DNA of 64,000 nucleotides. Source: Acholoe squamosa (taxonomy: Eukaryota; Annelida; Polychaeta; Phyllodocida; Polynoidae). Below are positions 56,723 to 64,000 of the stretch, piece after piece. Every line of letters starts with the position of its first letter. The stretch's first letter is position 1. The notes beneath the pieces are model-generated. The model was not told the DNA's origin. It did not search any database and saw only the letters and a list, made by a program, of their open reading frames with translations. A program made the translations under genes and the position numbers. The stretch lies in contig OX439048.1 of the NCBI GenBank assembly GCA_949317995.1, forward strand, positions 23,193,495-23,257,494. The letters run 5' to 3'.

Positions 56723-59700
56723 CTGGAAGGCAAAAACATTTGGTATCCTTTAGGGTTTGTATCAATATTTTTCGTCAACTCTGCTTATCAAGACTGACAA
56801 AACTAAACTTTCGTAAGACAATCTATTAAGAAGCATTGAGATGTGTTATTGCTTTCCACAATTTAGAATCTATGCAAAAGTCTGTAGTAACTTGATTCAT
56901 CCAAAATATATATATATATGCGGCTTACACACAGGGTTTTACAATAGGCAGATTATTTTCTGATTCATGAACATCGCTACATGCATCTTTTACTTACTAG
57001 TTCATCTTCCTCGAGGGCAGTTGTCCTTGAGAGGCTGACAAGACCGTTACCTCCCGGAGTTGCTGCATCCAGGCACTTAGGGGGCTCCACAATCTTAAAC
57101 GTGGGGCCTTGCATTGTCTTGTCTGGTATGCTGGTATCATTATTGGTGATGTCCCCAGTGCTAACTGTGGAAGTGCCTGCTGTTTGTTGTGTAGAGTCTG
57201 CTTGTTGTGGAGGTGATAACGTACCCAGCGTACTGATGGCTGGATGGATGCTTGGCGTCTCTGGGGTAACAGGAGTGTCCGGTAGCTGTGGTGCACTTAA
57301 TGTTGAGTCTCTGTGCGGCGTGGTGGTGTGTGCCAATTCAGGTGTTTGTGATGTATGTTTGTGTGTTGTGTGTGAACTACCCGGTGTCGTGGTGTGTTGT
57401 AGCCGGGATGTGCCAGCTAGGTGTGAGGTACTAGGGGTGCTCGGCGTCGGGGGTAGCGCCGATTCAACATGTGAGTCTGAGTCCGTAGGGTGGGTTCGAG
57501 ACCGTGCTTTTTGTTCTGGTGTCGTCATGGGTGTTTCCGCTAATGACGGCTCCTCCTCCCCATCATCCTCCATGCCGACCTTTCTCCATCTAGAAATGCA
57601 AATACAGGACTATTTCAGTTGTCTTATCTAAGACTAAATGGGAACAGCCGCAATAGTCCTGTTTGTTTTCAAAGTAATGGGGAGAAAAACAGAGAACAAT
57701 ACTATTGTAAGATAAAATAATACTTTCAAATCTGCAATGATAGATACCTAAAGGCATGAATATCATCAAAGCAATTGCTGCTCCACGAACGTACCTAGGG
57801 GTTATAATTTCCTTGTAGAGCAGCTTTTCCACTCTTGTTGAGGCAGCCATGCTGTAGGGAATGACGATGTTGTTAATGTCAAAGGCACTCTCCCCCCGTC
57901 GCCGCCGTTGCTGAGCATCCTTCATGTCGCGCAGTGTGGCGGAGGAACAGGAATGTGAGAGCGGGGAGGGCGTGTCCCGTGGTGAGGCATTGGTCGGGGA
58001 CGGTGATGGCTGTCCTGCACTACATGTAGAGATGTTCCGCTTCTTACGGCCCCCTTCTACACAAAGACCAAAAGTAAGACCCATTAATGAAGGGGAAACG
58101 AGGCAGTTAATTAAGAGAAATACACAGATGCCACTTCACTGGCTGGCTGACAAAACCCAGGATTTTGAACGTTATCAAAGGAAACTTAACTCTATCAGAA
58201 ATTTTCAACGAAAGCCAGGAATTCCTGTTAAATCAGAATCAGTGGCATCTCTGTTAAGATTTGTATCAGGCTGTCCCCCATTCAGTTCTATTGCGTAGAC
58301 ATTTCTTACATCTTAAAAATCATATCCTCTATACATTTTTTGCATCATTCATGCTGTGAGTGTGATCTTATTCATTCAAGGATATATATATATAGAGGTC
58401 CAAAATAACCACAAACTTCAGTCATATAAGAGTAAATATCCGATTTTACTCAGATTTCACGAATACGGTTGAGATAAAAGAGCCATGTTCGATCAAATGA
58501 TTTCCGATTTCCATATGATGGACCACTTAAGACTTTCTTTAAAGTGGGCTTTGTTGGGTTTGACTCGGGCAGATAAGTGGTTATTTGGATCTGAATTACA
58601 TTTGAACAGACGGGTGCATTATTTTATTTCAGATGGCTAATATGTGTCACATATTCCGTTTGGGAGATAATCAATTGAAGATTAAACTCGCCAGTAATTA
58701 ATGCCAAATTCAAATACTTCCTGAAATGGCCTACAAAAATAAGTGGCAGTGTCGCCGACAAACTTCAACAGCAAACCATGATATTCGACTTGCATTCTGG
58801 ATGTGCTTTCTCCGCTGGGGTTGGGAACAAAGGAACTACTAAAACTACCAAACTATTAAAAGCTGAAACTAAATCTGAACTGAGAAAAGCTTACCACACA
58901 CACCTAAGCTGGACAGGGATGCCTTTCGCTTCTTGTATTTTGACTCGGGTGTTTGGGAGCTATGCCTGCTGTTGTAACTATGGGATGACACGCTGACATT
59001 GTTTTTGGACGAGGACTCACTGCACCCATGCTTGCTCAAGTCATATTTATTACGTATTTCTGTAAGGAGAGGTTGAGGATCTGTTAGCCTCCATACGGGC
59101 CTAGATGAAGGAAAAACTACCCCAACTACCGGGGTAGTTTAATTCAGGCGTGTTTATCACTCAGAAAGTTGGGGGAAAATAAATGTTGCATAACAAAGAA
59201 GGACTGTTAAAAATGTCAATGAAGAAGAAAATTTTAAGTCCTTATGTTTGTTAAATGCTCAATCTATCCCTTGAACTATTACAATGAATTTCTCATACAA
59301 TGAATTTCTCAATCTATTTACCTGGATATGCACTCCTGCTCAGCATACCTTATGATCAATGCTGATTTGCTATAAAACACATGAGTACCCTTGGGACCGA
59401 GCAGACTTGATGTTCATTTACAACTCCGTGCATGCTTTTGGTCCAAAACGTGTACATTTGTTTTGTCGCATTGTGTTGTGTGTGTTGTGCGTTTAATGGT
59501 TACTTTATATATATACATGTGCTAAGTGGGGTGAAATTTGGGGGAGACTTCAGAAAAGGAGGACATCATTTCTGAGCTACTTACTTGCTGTTATTGCCGC
59601 TGCATTCTTTCTGTACTTCCTTTCGCTAGCTGGACCCTTTTGTTTTCTGTAACATAAAACATAATGTAATTTGAGGTGTTCAACATAGTCAATTTTAATT

Positions 59701-60200
59701 TCACTATTGCGAAAACAGCTGACAATTTTGATGCAAAGAACGATAGTGTATGGTGCTGAATTTTTTCATCACTTGATTCTGCTAGGATACTAAGGGAGTG
59801 ATCATTTTTTAACAAGGGGTGGGGGGGCTGGGTCAGAATTTTTTCAACCATTTGACCGTCGGGGGGGGGGGGGAAGAATTTCTTCAACCCCTCTGATGGG
59901 GGGGGGGGGTCAAAATAATTTCACCTGTTTTCAGGCGAAAACCCTGTGCATTACTATAGGTTAAAAGGGCACGTTGCGCGCAATTTTCGCCCCTTATGGG
60001 AGGGTCGATTTTTTTTTGCGCGTCCGCACACAACCCCCGTTGTTAAAAAATGTTCACTCCCTAAGGACGGTGTACTTTGAAATCCTTGTTGACTTACCCT
60101 TTAGTTGAGCCGAGTGGCCGGAGGGGCTTGGTGGGTAGCGGTTTGTGTTGCCACTCACCACAGCGCAGTAAACTCTCAAAGTGAATGGGTAGTGGTGTGT
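55934..60200 (-). CDS. KANSL1: KANSL1-like NSL complex subunit, C-terminal part (6 exons; 5' end off window or further upstream)
   Basis: Scaffold subunit of the NSL complex, which activates the H4K16 acetyltransferase KAT8/MOF in the nucleus. Exons in transcript order: 60200-60098, 59646-59585, 59059-58904 (or to 58895), 58056-57795, 57589-56998, 56722-55934. All have GT-AG borders and matching phases, giving about 653 residues to the stop. Recognition rests on the PEHE region: [30 protein letters not shown] across a splice, then [20 protein letters not shown], and the C-terminal PWPTRTFPL, all close to vertebrate KANSL1. Basic clusters (KYKKRK, GGRKKR) suit a nuclear protein. Compared with vertebrates, about 190 extra residues separate WRKV from EDLSEE. 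MSL1 shares the PEHE domain but not the PW-RTFPL tail. Confidence 0.88.
56998..57589 (-). CDS. KANSL1: KANSL1-like exon with Ser/Thr/Pro-rich insertion
   Basis: The acceptor is GCATTTCTAG|A and the donor GAACTA|GTAAGT. It begins with [10 protein letters not shown] (conserved PEHE tryptophan) and ends TALEEDEL, but the ~185 residues between are Thr/Pro/Ser/His-rich, with no counterpart I know in vertebrate KANSL1. Confidence 0.85.
57795..58056 (-). CDS. KANSL1: KANSL1-like exon with PEHE core
   Basis: The acceptor is CTTTGTGTAG|AA and the donor CCCTAG|GTACGT. It encodes GGRKKRN, a Ser/Pro-rich linker, an Arg run and the PEHE core [15 protein letters not shown] through KEIITP. This segment binds MOF in characterised NSL1 proteins. 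Confidence 0.9.
58895..59059 (-). CDS. KANSL1: KANSL1-like exon with tandem alternative donors
   Basis: The acceptor is CTCCTTACAG|AA. It encodes [16 protein letters not shown] and a Lys/Arg cluster. Two donors nine bases apart (GTGTGT after 58904, GTAAGC after 58895) keep the same phase and differ by the three residues GVC. The second donor fits the consensus better. Confidence 0.8.
59585..59646 (-). CDS. KANSL1: KANSL1-like 62-base exon
   Basis: The acceptor is TATGTTACAG|A and the donor AGCAA|GTAAGT. It reads [20 protein letters not shown]. The other two frames contain stops, and its phases fit both neighbours. Confidence 0.8.
60098..60200 (-). CDS. KANSL1: KANSL1-like exon, most upstream confident one
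   Basis: The acceptor is TCTGATTGTAG|AC and the donor AAAGG|GTAAGT. It reads [16 protein letters not shown] and ends RPLGSTK. It needs one base from the previous exon. Confidence 0.8.
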
Positions 60201-61202
60201 CTACAATCAGAGAGACAACAGTCATGAGTATGGTGTCCAACAATGTTGATAATACTTGCACAGTACCGTATTGGACATAATGTGTGCTCACACCTTAATA
60301 CTAAGTGCATAACCACTCTTTTTGTTCACATTTTACTTTACCAAAGAACCCTTACCAGCAAACCGGCATCATAGATTCAGCTATCACCTGAGGCAGAAAC
60401 AAGATGTTGTATCTAACTGGGTGTGGAAAGATCTCAATGTCGCATGACCAGACTTTCAATTTTAGACAAGGTGCCGTGCTATATTTTGCATAGTGCATGG
60501 TAATGTGTCTGGAATCCAAAAAGCAAGTTGAGGGTCCCGGGCCCTGAATGTGTGTTTACATCCATCCATCCATCGTGAACTAACCAACCAATATGGCAAT
60601 AGCAGCTCCCCCGAGGTTTTTTCATGCCACAATTTTTTTACGATTTTTTTTTTTATGTACCTTACCTTTTTGCCAAGGAAACGAAACGAAAGACTTTTGT
60701 TGTACTTTATCCAAAGCAGCTATTTTGACCCTTGGTGACATTGTCCCCTTCTCCTGGGGCCCGTTGCAATTTTTTTTTCAACCTCAACCAAAGCCATGGA
60801 TCTGGACAATTGGGCCAAAGTGAAAAAAAATTCACAGCACCCCTCCAAAGAAAAATAATTGAAAAGTGACAAAAAAAAAAATCTAACTATGGTCATACTT
60901 CCCCCCCCAAAAAAATTTCATGGACATAGATTGGGAATTAACCGAGATATAATTTTTTTTTTTTGTTTCAGGCCTCCTCTAACAGCCCCCTTAAGAAACG
61001 ATTCAAGTAGATAATGGAGATATGGTGATCATGGAAAAATGGGAAATGGTACTACTTGACTCGTTAATAAGGCAGTCAATGAGTGAGGTAAACCATGGGT
61101 AGTAATCCAATCCTCCCACTCCATGTGCTGCCAGGTGCAGTCTGTATGCCGTACTGTGCCCAGTTCGACTCAGGTTCAAGTTTCAAAATCTTTATTTGCT
61201 AT

Positions 61203-61439
61203 TACCGTAAAACATCGCGTACAAGAAGCGTCCTCTACGCCAAACAAATGCCTTGTGCGTCTTATAGGATCTCTTCAAGTTGGGGGTGCGTCTTATACGA
61301 GGGGTAATTTTACTATAGAACAGTACTGGATTTACAAAATTGAGCCTTAAAATGTGCGTCTTATATGCGAAAATGCATTTGCTAAGTTTGGGGTGCGTCT
61401 TTTACGCGCAGCGCGTCTTCTACGCGGGAGATTACGGTA
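61203..61439. mobile_element. TAATCTCCCGC-family MITE, copy 2
   Basis: Left end TACCGTAAAACATCGCG (diverged); right end CTACGCGGGAGATTACGGTA. Internal GGTGCGTCTTATACGAGG-type motifs. 237 bp. Confidence 0.8.
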
Positions 61440-61791
61440 ATGAGTCATTTATTCCTCTATTGCTCCAGGGGAAACCAATGCTCTAATTTATCAAGTTTAA
61501 CTTTAGGACACAACTGACCCATGGCATATGAATCTTATGATATAAACAGAAGCTAGTGCATCAAAGTAGTGGACAAGTAGGGATCAACATAGCGAGATGT
61601 GGGTAGGTGGATGCATAGGTGACAAGCTTACTCTAGAATCTTCAGAACCACATTTTAACACCATATTCAGATGCTACTACGGTACAGGTAGTTATATCTT
61701 AATTTCATGACTCACTAAGGTTTTATAGAAGGAGGTTATAGCCCCAGTCTGTTTACTTTCTGCCAGAGGTGATATGAAAATTGTAATCTCC

Positions 61792-62014
61792 CGCGTATAA
61801 GACGCGTCCTCTACGCCAAACAAATGCCTGGTGCGTCTTATAGGATTTTTTCAAGTTGGGGGTGCGTCTTATATGAGGGGTAATTTTACTATAGAAAAGT
61901 ACTAATCTTACAGAATTGTGCCCTAAGAGGTGCGTCTTATACGCTTAACGGCCTTTGCGGAGTTTGGGGTGCGTCCTATACGCGCACCGCGTCTTCTACG
62001 CGGGAGATTATTGT
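61792..62014. mobile_element. TAATCTCCCGC-family MITE, copy 3
   Basis: TGTAATCTCCCGCGTATAAG at left and CTACGCGGGAGATTATTGTA at right. Internal sequence is collinear with copy 2, in the same orientation, about 350 bases away. Confidence 0.85.
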
Positions 62015-62279
62015 AGCTTGTTAGAGTGTGGGCCTATTGTAGGACGCATGCGTCTTAATTCTGCCTATAGCCTGCACAGAATCTGGTGTGTAAACATTAC
62101 ATAACGTGACATTACTGTCTACACATGTACTCATTACAACATTTCACAAGCACCACCCACGCCACTACACACTTAAAAATTGAACGACGTGCATTGGTAC
62201 AGAGGGCTCAGGGTTAATTTTCCCGCGTTTTTTTAAAGGCATCCAAACCGTCTCGCTTTTAGACCCTGTTTTTGAAACA

Positions 62280-62342
62280 CATAGGAACAAAGAGAGAAAA
62301 GTCCAGCCCGGAGGTAAACCTATGAAGGACTGGTTTGGAGAC
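62280..62342. repeat. Dispersed repeat fragment
   Basis: ATAGGAACAAAGAGAGAAAA through GGAGGTAAACCTATGAAGGA is related to the reverse complement of about 4550-4625. Confidence 0.55.
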
Positions 62343-62640
62343 AATATTTTTATGAAATGACTTTTTTTCTTTACTTAATTTTGTATGAACTCATGGACGG
62401 ATTTTTTAATATTTTTCTTTACTGTAACTAAAGACTGAAATATGAACTACTCAGGTATGGTAATTTTATTTGTTTACATGCTTTGTTTCTTGTAGAAAAT
62501 TGTATAACTGACTTTTTTTCCAATGCCACCACCTACCCGGCGGTATAGACTCAGGGTGGTCCCTGAGCCAATTAGGTTACACAGGTCTCTATTCACCCTG
62601 GTATTTTTACCCTACAGTTTGAGTTAATCATCAAATGTAC

Positions 62641-62701
62641 CTTCAGGGAATCTTTTGAGACCTGGCTGTATGCGTCTGAATGAACTTGTGATGAAGCTGA
62701 T
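62641..62701 (-). CDS. Possible further upstream KANSL1-like exon
   Basis: The acceptor is ATCCTGTAG|A and the donor CTGAAG|GTACAT on the minus strand, 61 bases. The frame that leaves one base (matching the 60200 exon) reads SSFRRIQPGLKRFPE. Another frame is also open (SSQVHSDAYSQVSKDSLK) but has the wrong phase for a direct join. No homology is recognised. Confidence 0.35.
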
Positions 62702-63311
62702 CTACAGGATTCAACTACATGTACATGGAGTTCAGCAATTGTCAATGCCCAGGTCAATCTTTGTCAGGCTTGTTTCAATTTTGGACATAGAGCTACCACT
62801 TGGCAGCAATCCAATGCCTCCCTTGTATAGCCTTCTTGTATACAGACTTAGCAGGTTAAATTATTAGCCAATCTAGCCAGAACCCCAATCTATTTACTGC
62901 GGTCCTTCACGGGCCAACTGGTACCCATCTGATATGTCTTATCAGTAGAACTCCCTGGCAACAAGCTCCAGTAATGGCGGCGCCCATGTGACAACCTGCT
63001 AACTCGGAATAGTCTGTGTCATGCCTACCTGTCGACTAATGCCTACCTGTCGACTAATGTAAGTTTAATCTCTCAAATGACATAGCTGCGGTCTGCACCT
63101 TGTTCCCACAGTACACTATGAACGTAGCTTAAATGTAAGGCATTTCATCCTATTACCCGGTAGGCCAAAAACTAAATTGTCACCCGACCCTACCTAGCTA
63201 AACAAGGCGGCAGGCCGCCCCTAGAATTTTTGTCTCCATTTTACACATTTTCGGCTACTTTTTATTCAATTTAGTCTTCCACGAGTCACTGTGACTCGTC
63301 GTGTCTCTTTT

Positions 63312-63677
63312 AGGCCACACCAAATAAAAAAATTGGTCTATGGATTGGTCTTTTGAGAATATGGTGCGGGAGGGCGAAATTTTTATTTTCTAGAAATTAA
63401 TTATTATCTATGGATTCTGAACATCATAAATATGGAGAGGGCGATTTTTTTTTTGCCATTGCATATTTCTGCCTATCCAATGAGGGGTCTGCCATTCCTG
63501 TACCTTTATTATTAATCATATATTTATTGCTTGATCAAAAAAAATAATATGAAAATCCCTGCAAATGAGGCGGGCAGGATCCATAGACATGTTATTTTTC
63601 AAATAAAAATAAAATTTTAATTTCTGAAAAACAGGAGCGGGAAATCCATAGACCAATCTTTTAATTTGGTGTGGCCT
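63312..63677. mobile_element. MITE with AGGCCACACC ends
   Basis: AGGCCACACCAAAT...GGTCTATGGATT at left is mirrored at right over about 35 bases with few mismatches. AT-rich interior. Related in its ends to 29352-29777. Confidence 0.75.
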
Positions 63678-63987
63678 TATCATTTTTTTTTTTTTTTTTT
63701 TACAAAATAAAAAACTAGCCTACCTAATTAATTTTTCAGCATGTTACGGAAATATACAACTTTTTTGGGGCGCTCTATAATGATTAGAATCAAGCCCCAG
63801 TGCAGTTGTAGTACAATACATTCACAAAGTCACAGGGTGGCTCATTCACAAGGTTAAGTTTGCCTTACTTATGTACCTCATCTGGGGGATGAAGATAGGT
63901 GATTTTGTATAAGCGCCCCCCCCCCAACTGGGGACATGGTATAAGCCACACTACACCTCTGAGTTTTCCACAAGCAGTGGCTTACAC

Positions 63988-64000
63988 TACCGTAATCTCC
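63988..64000. mobile_element. Start of a fourth TAATCTCCCGC-family MITE at the window edge
   Basis: TACCGTAATCTCC matches the terminus of the copies at 25293, 61203 and 61792 and is cut off by the window end. Confidence 0.55.

Noticed and set aside
56232-57631. Long plus-strand frames opposite the KANSL1-like exons (56232-56753 and 56981-57631)
   Set aside because: They are antisense shadows of low-complexity coding exons whose minus-strand frame carries the conserved PEHE motifs and splice sites.

Overview
This window looks like animal nuclear DNA, most likely from a marine invertebrate. The evidence is two spliced genes with GT-AG introns in matching phases, low gene density, long introns, and many MITEs, satellites and foldback repeats. 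A Ty1/copia retrotransposon resembles the GalEa-type elements known from marine metazoans. I cannot fix the phylum from sequence alone; echinoderm, hemichordate, lancelet and mollusc all remain possible. All gene models below were assembled by eye from splice signals and reading phase.

Layout. 1-13466: intergenic, with a 15-bp minisatellite, a microsatellite and a perfect small hairpin. 13467-26541 (+): complete five-exon gene for a 519-residue divergent PP2C-like protein of the Drosophila CG9801 type; its introns hold 21-bp, 80-bp and 42-bp satellites, a tRNA-derived composite repeat and MITEs. 26542-44101: no gene recognised, but a second tRNA-derived repeat in the opposite orientation, a TA-flanked 1.08-kb element, a TTAA-flanked element, a ~690-bp near-perfect palindrome and a 1.5-kb foldback element with tandem repeats in its arms. 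44102-51604: a nest of insertions. A 22-bp satellite is split by a young copia element (44224-49483, TTCTT target duplication), whose 5' LTR carries a 717-bp terminal-inverted-repeat element built from 15 copies of a GC-rich palindrome. The same satellite is split again by a 1.3-kb element holding a pogo-like insertion. 55934-60200 (-), perhaps from 62701: 3' part of a KANSL1-like gene (NSL histone acetyltransferase complex scaffold), convergent with the PP2C-like gene; it starts beyond the right edge.

The two host genes have no evident functional link. The most unusual items are the palindrome-array element inside the 5' LTR, the tandem pair of -1 slippery heptamers exactly where the copia gag frame passes into pol, and the large Ser/Thr/Pro-rich insertion that splits the KANSL1 PEHE region.
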